64,000 bases of DNA. Source: an uncultured bacterium. GTDB lineage: Bacteria; Verrucomicrobiota; Kiritimatiellia; RFP12; CAIWXQ01. This document shows, in pieces, positions 34,044 through 43,129 of this stretch. The stretch covers positions 34,361 to 98,360 of the forward strand of contig CAIWXQ010000029.1 of the NCBI GenBank assembly GCA_903916675.1. Direction: 5' to 3'. The position numbers and the translations under genes are program-made. Numbering within the stretch: position 1 is the stretch's first letter; each line of letters opens with the position of its first letter. The notes under the pieces were generated by a model. The model was not told the origin of the DNA. It did not search any database and saw only the letters and a list, made by a program, of their open reading frames with translations.

Positions 34044-34353
34044 TTTTTTCACCAGCCGTGCGACATTATTTCGCGGCAGGCAGCCTCATTTCGGACATTT
34101 TGTCCGCCTGCCGCTGACACAAACTAAAGTAACGGCTGTGCCGCCATCCGGACTCGTACATGCAACCCACGTCAGATCAATGGCTGCCGCAGCTTTTTGT
34201 TCCACGCCAGGGACTTGGCTGCATGGCATGTTTTTTGCTATCATTCGCCGCGCATGTTGGCAACGAGATTTTATCTTGCCGGCATTAGAATTCCGTCGCG
34301 TGCGCCTCCGGTTCATGAGGCACAGCCGTGGCGGCAAACGACAGGGGACAAGG
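34044..34353. other. Intergenic region between the rhamnose operon and the ABC operon
   Basis: This 310-bp stretch has no supportable gene; the frame upstream of the ATPase start is only an open extension. A weak promoter (TTGGCT-18-TATCAT, 34215-34244) points towards the ABC operon. Confidence 0.5.
34215..34244 (+). promoter_or_regulatory. Possible sigma-70 promoter for the ABC/Bat cluster
   Basis: TTGGCT at 34215-34220 and TATCAT at 34239-34244, 18 bp apart, both imperfect, about 110 bp before the first start codon. Confidence 0.4.
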
Positions 34354-35088
34354 ATGCTGACAGTTTGCGAGCTTCACAAGAGTTTCGGTCCCATTCAGGC
34401 TGTCCAGGGAGTCTCTTTCACCGTCAACAAGGGTGAAGTGCTCGGCTTTCTGGGGCCGAATGGCGCGGGCAAGACCACCACCATGCGCATGATCACCGGG
34501 TTCCTGCCACCTTCGAGCGGCACGGCCAAAATCTGCGGCCACGATATTCAGGAGGATCCGGTCGGCGCCAAGCGCTGCCTCGGCTACCTGCCGGAAAACG
34601 CGCCCAGTTACCATGCCATGACCGTTACCGAGTTTCTCACCTTCATTGCTGAGGTGCGTGGATTCCGCGGCAGCGACTGCCGCGACCGCGTCGAGGCCGC
34701 CATCGTGAAAAGCCGCCTCGAATCCGTGCGCAACCAGACCGTGGAGACGCTCTCCAAGGGATACCGCCAGCGCACCTGCTTTGCTCAGGCGGTCCTGCAC
34801 GATCCTCCTGTGCTGGTCATGGACGAGCCCACCGACGGCCTCGATCCGAACCAGAAATTTGTCGTGCGTCAGATGATCCGTGACATGGCCGCTGAAAAGG
34901 CCATCATCATCTCCACCCACATCCTCGAGGAGGTCGATGCGGTCTGCACCCGCGCCATTGTTATCGCCCGCGGCCGGATCGTCGCCAATGGCACGCCAGC
35001 CGAACTCCGGGCGCGCGCTCCGAACGGAAGGCTTGAGGATGTCTTCCGCACGCTGACCATGACCGAGGAGGTGCCGCGCCATGTGTAA
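34354..35088 (+). CDS. ABC transporter ATP-binding subunit, GldA-like
   Basis: The product has 244 residues; AGGGGACAAGG precedes the ATG at 34354. It has Walker A GPNGAGKTTT, the Q-loop region with YLPENAPSYHAMTV, a signature motif LSKGYRQR in place of LSGGQ, Walker B VLVMDEPTDGLD and the switch histidine in IISTHILEEVD. Together with the permease and GldG-type subunit that follow with overlaps, it forms an ABC-2 system of the GldA/F/G class. Outside gliding Bacteroidota such systems are widespread in PVC bacteria with no proven substrate. No gliding genes are present here. Confidence 0.92.
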   Translation: MLTVCELHKSFGPIQAVQGVSFTVNKGEVLGFLGPNGAGKTTTMRMITGFLPPSSGTAKICGHDIQEDPVGAKRCLGYLPENAPSYHAMTVTEFLTFIAEVRGFRGSDCRDRVEAAIVKSRLESVRNQTVETLSKGYRQRTCFAQAVLHDPPVLVMDEPTDGLDPNQKFVVRQMIRDMAAEKAIIISTHILEEVDAVCTRAIVIARGRIVANGTPAELRARAPNGRLEDVFRTLTMTEEVPRHV

Positions 35089-35827
35089 TTCCTGCATTGT
35101 CCGGACCATATTCCGCCGCGAGTTCCGCAACTACTTCAACTCGCCCGTGGCCTACGTATTCCTGGTGGCGTTCCTGCTGCTGGTGAACGCGCTGACCTTC
35201 CTGTTCGCCCAGTATTACGAGGGGCATCAGGCTGACCTGACGGCATTCTTCCTCTGGCACCCGTGGGTCTACCTCCTGCTGGTGCCTGCCGCCACCATGG
35301 GGCTCTGGGCTGAGGAACGGCGCACCGGCACCATTGAACTGCTGCTCACGCTGCCCATCACGCTCGGCCAGGCCATTCTCGGAAAGTTTCTCGCGGCCTG
35401 GGCCTTCCTGGGTGTCGCGCTGGCGCTGACCGGGGTGATTATCCCGACTACCATCTTCCTGCTGGGCGGCAATCTGGACCTCGGTGTGACGTTTGCCGGC
35501 TACCTGGGGTCGTTCCTCCTGGCAGGCGCCTGTGTGGCCGTCGGCACGCTGACATCCGCCATGACCCGCAGCCAGGTCATCGGCTTCGTGCTGGCCCTGT
35601 TTGCCTGCCTCGTGTTCGACCTGGCCGGCTTCGATCCACTGGTGCGCCTCTTTTCCGGCTGGTCGCCCGCGCTGGCGGACTTTGTGGCGCAAGGCAGCTT
35701 CCTGCGCCACTTCGAATCGCTGCGGCGCGGCGTCATCGACCTCGTTGACCTGGCCTACTTCGGCGGTATCATGGCAATCGCACTGATTGCCACGCACGCA
35801 GTCCTGAACAGCCGCAAAGGCGCCTGA
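35081..35827 (+). CDS. ABC-2 permease, GldF-like
   Basis: The product has 248 residues and overlaps the ATPase gene by 8 bp. The short cytoplasmic start FRREFRNYFNSPVAYVFL is the hallmark of GldF-type permeases. Six transmembrane segments can be counted (YVFLVAFLLLVNALTFLF, WVYLLLVPAATMGLW, FLGVALALTGVIIPTTIFLL, LGSFLLAGACVAVG, VIGFVLALFACLVFDL, and the last near the C-terminus). EERRTGTIELLLTLPI is the coupling-helix segment that meets the ATPase. Confidence 0.92.
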   Translation: MCNSCIVRTIFRREFRNYFNSPVAYVFLVAFLLLVNALTFLFAQYYEGHQADLTAFFLWHPWVYLLLVPAATMGLWAEERRTGTIELLLTLPITLGQAILGKFLAAWAFLGVALALTGVIIPTTIFLLGGNLDLGVTFAGYLGSFLLAGACVAVGTLTSAMTRSQVIGFVLALFACLVFDLAGFDPLVRLFSGWSPALADFVAQGSFLRHFESLRRGVIDLVDLAYFGGIMAIALIATHAVLNSRKGA

Positions 35828-35853
35828 TTCTTTTGCACCCAAGGAGATCCCTC

Positions 35854-37734
35854 ATGACGCTTCCCCCCCAAGGCATCGCCCGCAAGATCGGCGCCGGCGC
35901 CCTCGCCGTGGCGCTGACGGCCGTGATCGTCATCGCCGCAAACCTGATCCTGACGAACGCGCACCTGCGCCTGGACCTGACCCGCGGGCGCCAGTTTTCG
36001 CTTTCCGACGGCACGCGCCGCCTCCTGGCAAAGGCGGATCGCGACATTACGCTCCAGCTTTATGTCAGCCGCTCCGGCGATCTGCCGGTCGACCTGAAGA
36101 CCTACGCCCGCCATCTGGAGGAACTGCTGCTGGAGTATCGCGCAGCCGGACTCGGCCGCATCATCCTCGAGACCTACGACCCGAAGCCTGACTCGGATGC
36201 CGAGGAACGGGCCACTGCCGCTGGCCTCGAACCCCAGACCCTCAACCTCTATGCCTCGCCCGTTTATCTGGGCCTCGTGGCCCGGTGCGGCAGCGAGCAG
36301 CAGGTTGTGCCCTCGTTTGCGGCGGTCGAAGATGCCCGGCTCGAGTACACCCTCACCCGCCTGATCAGCCGCGTCCTCTTCCCGCAGAAGTCGGTCCTCG
36401 GCGTGCTCAGCAGCCTCCCCGTGCTCGGTGCGCCCATGAACCAGATGCAGATGATGATGGGGCAGCCACCCGACCAGGGGTGGATGGCGTTCCAGATGCT
36501 TCGCGAGGATTACGAGGTTCGCAGCGTGCCGCTGGAGACCGAAGGGATCGATCCCGAAATCCGCACGCTCATCGTGGTGCATCCGAAGAATTTGAGCGAC
36601 CGCACCCTCTTTGCCATCGATCAGTTCGTGCTGCGCGGCGGGCGGCTGGTGGTCTGTGTGGACCCGCTTAATGCCACGGACGCCCGTTCCAGCGAGAATG
36701 ACAATCCGATGATGCGCATGGCCGGCAGCGACACCTCCTCGACACTCGGCAAGCTTTTCGACGCCTGGGGCGTCGGCTTCGACCCCACCCAGGTGATTGC
36801 CGACCTTCGCGCCGTGACCACCCTCTCCGGCCAAGGCCAAGTGATTGAGAGCCCCACCTTCCTCTGGATCCGCAATGACCGGATGAACCCGGACGACATC
36901 CTCTCCCGGCCGCTGGACCAGATCATGCTGCCGTTTGCCGGCTCGCTGACGGACAACACCAAGGGGAAGCGCACGTTCACTCCCCTGATCTATTCCTCTG
37001 CCGACGCCTCCTGCCCCATTGATGCCCTTGGCGCGCAATATGCAACCATCTCCTCCATCCGCAGACATTTCCGGCCGGACAACGTCCGCCATGTCCTGGC
37101 CGCCCGCCTCAGCGGCACGTTCGAGACCGCTTTCCCAAAAGGACCGGACGGCACCGCGTCAAACATTGCGCCCGCCCAGCTCCTCAAAGGAAACAGCGCC
37201 GTGCTGATCGTGGCAGACGCTGATTTCCTTTCCAACGAGAGCTGCGTCCGCCCCGTCTCCCTTGGCTTCGGCCTGCAGAACTACCAGCCGATCAACGACA
37301 ACCTGACCTTCTTCCTGAACGGCGTAGAGCAACTGGCCGGCCGCGAGGAACTGCTCAGCCTCCGCGCCCGTGGCTCCTTCAAGCAGTCGTTCCGCCATGT
37401 CGATGAACTGGAACTGCGCGCCATGCGCGCCTGGCAGGCCAAGGAAGAGGAGTTGTCCAAGGAACTCGTGGACACACGCGCCAGGATCCAGGAGCTACAG
37501 CAGAAAAAGGGCGCCCAGAAATTGCTGCTTTCGCGCGAGCAACAGGTCGCGATCGAGACGTTCCACCGCAAGGAGGCGGACATCAACCACCAGCTCAAGG
37601 AGGTCCGCAAGGAACTCCGCCGCGACATCGAAAAGCTCGGCATCGTGGTCAAGGCCGTCAATATCGCGGCCATGCCGCTGCTCCTGATCCTTTTCGGCGT
37701 CGCGCGCACGATCGCCCGCCGCCAGCGTCGCTGA
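35854..37734 (+). CDS. GldG-family ABC auxiliary protein
   Basis: The product has 626 residues from the ATG at 35854 (AAGGAG 7 nt upstream). It has an N-terminal membrane helix (GALAVALTAVIVIAANLIL), then LTRGRQFSLSDGTRRLLAK, the typical GldG opening, and a large extracytoplasmic domain (LTRLISRVLFPQKSVLGVLS; QFVLRGGRLVVCVDPL). Near residues 515-600 is a charged coiled coil (KEEELSKELVDTRARIQELQ) before a final helix (NIAAMPLLLILFGVART). It probably forms the exported partner of the ABC permease. A Met/Gln-rich insert (MNQMQMMMGQPPDQ) near residue 195 is unusual. Confidence 0.88.
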   Translation: MTLPPQGIARKIGAGALAVALTAVIVIAANLILTNAHLRLDLTRGRQFSLSDGTRRLLAKADRDITLQLYVSRSGDLPVDLKTYARHLEELLLEYRAAGLGRIILETYDPKPDSDAEERATAAGLEPQTLNLYASPVYLGLVARCGSEQQVVPSFAAVEDARLEYTLTRLISRVLFPQKSVLGVLSSLPVLGAPMNQMQMMMGQPPDQGWMAFQMLREDYEVRSVPLETEGIDPEIRTLIVVHPKNLSDRTLFAIDQFVLRGGRLVVCVDPLNATDARSSENDNPMMRMAGSDTSSTLGKLFDAWGVGFDPTQVIADLRAVTTLSGQGQVIESPTFLWIRNDRMNPDDILSRPLDQIMLPFAGSLTDNTKGKRTFTPLIYSSADASCPIDALGAQYATISSIRRHFRPDNVRHVLAARLSGTFETAFPKGPDGTASNIAPAQLLKGNSAVLIVADADFLSNESCVRPVSLGFGLQNYQPINDNLTFFLNGVEQLAGREELLSLRARGSFKQSFRHVDELELRAMRAWQAKEEELSKELVDTRARIQELQQKKGAQKLLLSREQQVAIETFHRKEADINHQLKEVRKELRRDIEKLGIVVKAVNIAAMPLLLILFGVARTIARRQRR

Positions 37735-37756
37735 TTTTCTGCCTGGAGATACCCCC

Positions 37757-38821
37757 ATGAAGCCAAGCAAACTCCTTCTTCTCGCCGCCGTCGCCGCCAT
37801 CCTGGTGGCGCTGGCCTTCTGGTCCAACCAACAGACACGTGCCACGCCGCCCGCAGCCGTCGGCCAGCGCCTGCTGCCACGGCTCGAGCTGGCGTCCATC
37901 GCCCGCGTCGAGATCGCCGGCCGCGGCGCTCCGATTGCCCTGGTTCGCATGGACAGCGGCTGGGTCGTGACCAACCTGTTCAACTATCCGGCGGATGTCG
38001 TGAAGCTCCAGTCTGCGCTGCTCCAGCTCGCAGAGCAGAAGATCGGCGACGTGACCCGCGGCGTGAACATCGACACCAACGCCACGCTGGTCGATCTGCA
38101 GGACGCCTCCGGCCGGCCGCTGGCCACGCTGCGATTGGGACCGCCATCAGCCGAACGCCCCGGAGTGCGTCCCCGGCAGGGGCGCACTGTCGCCGTGGCC
38201 GGCGACAGCCAGGTGTATTGTGTAAAGGATTCGCTGTCCGAATTTGACGGCGAGCCGCGCGACTGGATCGACAGCCAGCTCCTCCGCCTTTCCAGTGCCG
38301 ACATCCAGCGCATCGAACTGGCCAGCCCCACCGGCGCGGTCCTGACATTGACCCGCAATACAGGAACCCTCCAGCTGCAGGGAATTGCCACCAACGAGGA
38401 GTTCGAAGCCGGACATTCCTACGGTATCGAGTCGGCCTTCTGCTACCTGAGTTTCGTGACCGTCGCAGATCCGAAGTTGACCAACTCCCAGACCGGCATG
38501 CTGGCCCCCAGCGTCTATCGCGTCCAGCTGAAGAACGGCGACGTGTACACCGCGCGCATCGGTGCCACGGCAACCAACGGCTGCCGCTACCTGCACATGG
38601 AGGCTGCCCTCGCCCCGGCGGGCACAAATGCCGCAGCGCAAGCCGAACTGGCTGCGCGCAAAACAGAACTGGACCAGAAACTCGGCAAATGGACCTATCT
38701 GCTCTCTGCCACCGCTGCGGAGAACATGACGCGCACGCGCGCCGAGCTAGTCAAAGCGAAGGCTGTTGCGACCAACGAATCCGCCACCGCGAAAGCCCCG
38801 GCGTTGATCAATACGCCGTGA
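37757..38821 (+). CDS. DUF4340-type membrane-anchored protein
   Basis: The product has 354 residues; GGAGAT lies before the ATG. It has an N-terminal anchor (LLLLAAVAAILVALAFW), then repeats of the DUF4340 type (SGWVVTNLFNYPADVVKLQSA, GDSQVYCVKDSLSEF). This family nearly always follows GldG genes and is thought to work with that ABC complex. The C-terminal 60 residues are Ala/Lys-rich and probably helical. No catalytic motif is visible. Confidence 0.82.
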   Translation: MKPSKLLLLAAVAAILVALAFWSNQQTRATPPAAVGQRLLPRLELASIARVEIAGRGAPIALVRMDSGWVVTNLFNYPADVVKLQSALLQLAEQKIGDVTRGVNIDTNATLVDLQDASGRPLATLRLGPPSAERPGVRPRQGRTVAVAGDSQVYCVKDSLSEFDGEPRDWIDSQLLRLSSADIQRIELASPTGAVLTLTRNTGTLQLQGIATNEEFEAGHSYGIESAFCYLSFVTVADPKLTNSQTGMLAPSVYRVQLKNGDVYTARIGATATNGCRYLHMEAALAPAGTNAAAQAELAARKTELDQKLGKWTYLLSATAAENMTRTRAELVKAKAVATNESATAKAPALINTP

Positions 38822-38850
38822 GCCGCGGGCAGCCGGGAAGATGGATTTTT

Positions 38851-38881
38851 GACCGCTGCTGACGGGTAACTGCTCACTGCC
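38851..38881. repeat. One-armed word element before the MoxR gene
   Basis: CTGCTGACGGGTAACTGCTC then ACTGCC is made of repeated CTG-containing words with no complementary arm nearby. It lies in the 80-bp gap before the MoxR start. Confidence 0.3.
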
Positions 38882-38901
38882 GAATCCAAGGAGCCAACAA
38901 C

Positions 38902-39885
38902 ATGGACATCCAGAACACCACGCGTCAGATCGCCGACCAGGCCAAAACCATCGAGCGCCTGCGGCAGGAAGTCAATAAGGTGATCGTCGGCCAGGAGCGC
39001 CTGATCGACCGCCTGCTGATCGCGCTGCTCACCGGCGGACACGTGCTGCTGGAGGGCGTCCCCGGCCTGGCCAAGACCACAGCGGTCCGTACGCTGGCCC
39101 GGGCTCTCGGCCTGGCCTTCCATCGCATCTCCTTCACGCCGGACCTGCTTCCTGCCGACGTCACCGGCACCATGATCTACAGCCCCAAGGACGGCACCTT
39201 TACGCCCAAGCAGGGTCCTGTTTTCACCAACCTGCTGCTGGCGGATGAAATCAATCGCGCCCCGGCCAAGGTCCAGAGCGCCCTGCTCGAGGCCATGCAG
39301 GAGCACCAGGTCACCATCGGCGACCGCACCTATCCCCTGCCCGTGCCGTTTCTCGTGCTTGCCACGCAGAACCCCATCGAACAGGAAGGCACCTACCCGC
39401 TCCCCGAGGCGCAGGTGGACCGCTTCATGCTCAAGTGCATCGTGAGACACCCCTCCCGCGATGACGAACGCCGCATCATGAACCGCTTCACCAGCCGACA
39501 GACGATCGACATCGCCGTCGTGCTTTCCGCCGCGGAGCTCGAAGGGCTGCGCCAGACCCTGGACCAGGTCTACTGCGACGAAAAAGTAGGCGAATACATC
39601 CTGGACATTGTTTTCGCCACCCGTACCCCCAAGGCATACAAGCTCGAAGCCCTTGCCAACCAAATCGAGATCGGCGCATCCCCACGCGCCACGCTCTACC
39701 TGAACCTCGCCGCGCGCGCCAACGCCATGCTCCATGGCCGCGCCTATGCTACGCCCCAGGATGTGAAGGAAATCGCCCATGACGTCCTGCGCCACCGCAT
39801 TCTGCTCACCTACGAGGCTGAGGCCGAGGAAGTCACCAGCGAGAAGATTATCGACACGATTCTGGCCACGATACCGGTACCGTGA
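38902..39885 (+). CDS. MoxR-family AAA+ ATPase
   Basis: The product has 327 residues; AAGGAG precedes the ATG. Walker A is EGVPGLAKTT, Walker B NLLLADEINRAP, sensor 1 in VLATQNPIEQEGTYPLPEAQ (the MoxR signature), with an arginine finger in QVDRFM and lid-domain GASPRATLYLN. MoxR ATPases act as chaperones that mature proteins containing von Willebrand A domains; two VWA genes follow in the same operon. The gap to the DUF58 gene holds a word dyad. Confidence 0.95.
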   Translation: MDIQNTTRQIADQAKTIERLRQEVNKVIVGQERLIDRLLIALLTGGHVLLEGVPGLAKTTAVRTLARALGLAFHRISFTPDLLPADVTGTMIYSPKDGTFTPKQGPVFTNLLLADEINRAPAKVQSALLEAMQEHQVTIGDRTYPLPVPFLVLATQNPIEQEGTYPLPEAQVDRFMLKCIVRHPSRDDERRIMNRFTSRQTIDIAVVLSAAELEGLRQTLDQVYCDEKVGEYILDIVFATRTPKAYKLEALANQIEIGASPRATLYLNLAARANAMLHGRAYATPQDVKEIAHDVLRHRILLTYEAEAEEVTSEKIIDTILATIPVP

Positions 39886-39916
39886 TATGGATACGAACGC
39901 TGCCCCAGGCGATGAT

Positions 39917-40016
39917 GGTTCAACGGTTCACAGTTCAACGGTTAGCCAGAACGAGATTCTCCGCCCCATCAGAAGCCACAACCACTGAACCGTGAACCCT
40001 TGAACCGCTGAACCCC
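39917..40016. repeat. Self-complementary word element (GGTTCA / TGAACC)
   Basis: The left arm GGTTCAACGGTTCACAGTTC continues AACGGTTAG. The right arm ACTGAACCGTGAACCCTTGA continues ACCGCTGAACC. The reverse complement of the right arm matches the left word for word with small changes. It fills the gap between the MoxR and DUF58 genes and ends 8 bp before the start codon. Confidence 0.7.
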
Positions 40017-40023
40017 CATTTAC

Positions 40024-40913
<890 letters not shown>

Positions 40914-40917
<4 letters not shown>

Positions 40918-41927
40918 AATGCGCCTCACCGGTCTGGTGGAAACGCCCGGCAGCCATCGTTCTGCTGCTGATTCTTGCCGCCCTCCTGCACGCCGGAGAG
41001 AAGGCCGCACTGACCACCAATCTCCTGAAAGGGCCGGTGGATATCCAGCTTACCGCCGATGCTGCGCAGGTCTGCGCCGAACGCGACCTGTTTGTGACGG
41101 TCCACATCAGCTCTCCGGACTACCTCCGGGTGACTCTGCCGGACCTGCGCGAGCGTTTCCGCGGCTTCCGGCAGGCGGAAAGCTTTGCCCGCGATCCGAT
41201 CATTGCCAACGGCGTAACCCGCAGTGAACAGCGTTGGCGCATGGTACCGGACCTCCAGCGCACCTACCGCCTGGCGCCGTTTGCCGTGCGCGTGGAGGAC
41301 ACCCGCCTGCGGCCGGCCACGATCAAATGGCTCGCCACGCACCCGGTAATCTTCGCGCCCGAGCCGCCCGCCGCGCCTGTCAGTGGCGAACCTGACGTTC
41401 CGCTGCGCCCGTTCTGGATCCCGCCAACCCTGCAAACCGTCCTGGCATGGATCGCCTGGGGATTGTTGGCACTGCTGCTGGCCGGTGGCATCTTCTGGGG
41501 CGTACGCCGGTTGCGCCGCCACGTCCGCGAGCTTCGCATGTCGCCGCGCGAACGCGCGCTTGCCGAGCTTGACCGCCTGCTCCGCCGCAACCTTGTGGCC
41601 AAGCGGCTCTATAAGGATTTTTACATCGAATTGACTATGGTGGTGCGGCGCTACATTGAGCGCGCGCATCGGATTCATGCCCCCGAGCAGACCACCCAGG
41701 AATTCCTCGCCGCAGCCGCGAGCCACCCACACTTCACCCCTGCGGCCGTCGCCCAGCTCAAGACGTTCCTCGAATCCGCCGATCTGGTCAAATTCGCCGG
41801 CCAGGAAGCCACGCCGCAGCAGGCGGATGGGGCCGTGGCCAACGCCCAATCGTACGTCGTGCACGATGCCCAAGAAGAGGAAAAGAGAGGAACGCCGAAT
41901 GCTCCGCCCGCCAACGCCCGGTCCTGA
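40914..41927 (+). CDS. Membrane protein of the Bat operon, DUF4381-like
   Basis: The product has 337 residues overlapping the DUF58 gene by 4 bp (ATGA). It has a signal sequence (AAIVLLLILAALLHAG), an extracytoplasmic beta domain of about 130 residues (TYRLAPFAVRVED), one transmembrane helix (LAWIAWGLLALLLAGGIFWG, about residues 177-196), then a cytoplasmic helical domain with RALAELDRLL and YIELTMVVRRYIERAHRIHA. That domain plan and position match the DUF4381/BatD-like subunit found between DUF58 and BatA genes. No enzymatic motif is visible. Confidence 0.8.
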
Positions 41928-41947
41928 TGTTGTCACGCTCCCATTCC

Positions 41948-41970
41948 GACCTTTGACTTCTGATAGCTGA
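41948..41970. repeat. One-armed word element before the BatA-like gene
   Basis: GACCTTTGACTTCTGATAGC in the 46-bp gap repeats the word TGACTTC/GACCTT. No complementary arm is present. Confidence 0.3.
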
Positions 41971-41973
41971 AAC

Positions 41974-43020
41974 ATGTTCCGATTTGCCACACCGCTCGCC
42001 TTCCTGCTGCTGCTCCCCTGGGCAGTGGCCGCCTGGCGTCTGTTCCGGCGCGGCGCGCCCGCCGCGATCCTCTTCGCGCCGACCCGCCGGCTGCCGGAAC
42101 GCACCGCCGGCTGGCGCGTCCTGCTGGCGCGCGTGGCGCCCCTGCTCTTCCTGATCGGCGCGCTGGCGCTGATCGTCGCAGCAGCCCGCCCGCAAACCCG
42201 CCTGGCGCGCACGCAGCGCAACATCAACGCCATCGCCATCGACATGGTCGTGGACGTCTCCGGATCCATGCAGGCGCTCGACCTTTCGGAACGCACCGCC
42301 GTGGGGATGAACTACAAGACCCGTCTGGACGTGGTCAAGGACACCTTCGCCGATTTCATCACGCAGCGGCCGGACGATCTTGTTGGACTGATCAGCTTCG
42401 GTGGCTATGCCTCCACCCGATGTCCCCTGACCGCCGACCATGAGGCACTGCTGCACGTGCTCAAGGGCGTGGAGATCCCGAGCGTCAGCGCCAGCGCCCA
42501 GGGGCGCGCCGTCGACGCCGAGGAGGACCGGACCGCCATCGGTGATGCGCTGGCCACCGCCGCCGCACGCCTCGCCAATGCCGAGCCCAAAAGCCGCATC
42601 ATCGTGCTGCTGACCGACGGCGACTCCAACACCGGCATCATCGCCCCCGAACAGGCGCTCGACGCGGCCCGGAAAATGGGGATCAAGGTCTTCACCATCG
42701 GCGTGGGAAGCAACGGCAACGCGCCCTTCCGCGTGCGCGACGCCTTCGGCCGCGATGCGATCGCCTATGCCGAGGTCACCTTCAACGAGGGGTTTCTCCG
42801 CCACGCGGCCGAGGTCACCGATGGCCGGTACTATAGCGTGCGCGATCACGACGCCATGCAGCGCAGCCTCGAGAGCATCAGCACACTCGTGACCACGCCA
42901 ATCGCACGAAATGTCTACGAACAGTATCATGAATGGTTCGGCTGGTTTCTGCTGGCCGGCGGATTGCTGACCATCATGTCCCTCTCGGCGCAGATGCAGG
43001 CGACCCGGAGGCTGTTATGA
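41974..43020 (+). CDS. VWA-domain membrane protein, BatA-like
   Basis: The product has 348 residues. It has an N-terminal membrane helix (PLAFLLLLPWAVAAWRLF), a second helix (LLFLIGALALIVAAA), a VWA domain with intact MIDAS (DMVVDVSGSMQALD, threonine in SRCPLT-type loop STRCPLT, and LLTDGDSNTG), and a C-terminal helix (GWFLLAGGLLTIMSL). It faces the periplasm and binds Mg or Mn. BatA proteins work with BatB-E in oxidative or envelope stress tolerance in Bacteroides and Leptospira-type systems. MoxR and DUF58 are likely maturation partners. Confidence 0.92.
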   Translation: MFRFATPLAFLLLLPWAVAAWRLFRRGAPAAILFAPTRRLPERTAGWRVLLARVAPLLFLIGALALIVAAARPQTRLARTQRNINAIAIDMVVDVSGSMQALDLSERTAVGMNYKTRLDVVKDTFADFITQRPDDLVGLISFGGYASTRCPLTADHEALLHVLKGVEIPSVSASAQGRAVDAEEDRTAIGDALATAAARLANAEPKSRIIVLLTDGDSNTGIIAPEQALDAARKMGIKVFTIGVGSNGNAPFRVRDAFGRDAIAYAEVTFNEGFLRHAAEVTDGRYYSVRDHDAMQRSLESISTLVTTPIARNVYEQYHEWFGWFLLAGGLLTIMSLSAQMQATRRLL

Positions 43021-43028
43021 AATCGAGA

Positions 43029-43124
43029 GAATCCAGGATTCAGGATTCAGGATTCAGCTGCCAGAATGAAAATTCTGGGTTCTGGATTCTGCATTCTGCA
43101 TTCTGCATTCCGCATTCCTGAATC
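43029..43124. repeat. Word element of 7-bp repeats (GGATTCA / GCATTCT)
   Basis: AGGATTC occurs three times in tandem (43034-43057) and GCATTCT-type units four times (43091-43117), ending CCTGAATC; the two blocks can pair imperfectly. It fills the gap between the two VWA genes, 5 bp before the next start. Confidence 0.7.
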
Positions 43125-43129
43125 TACCC

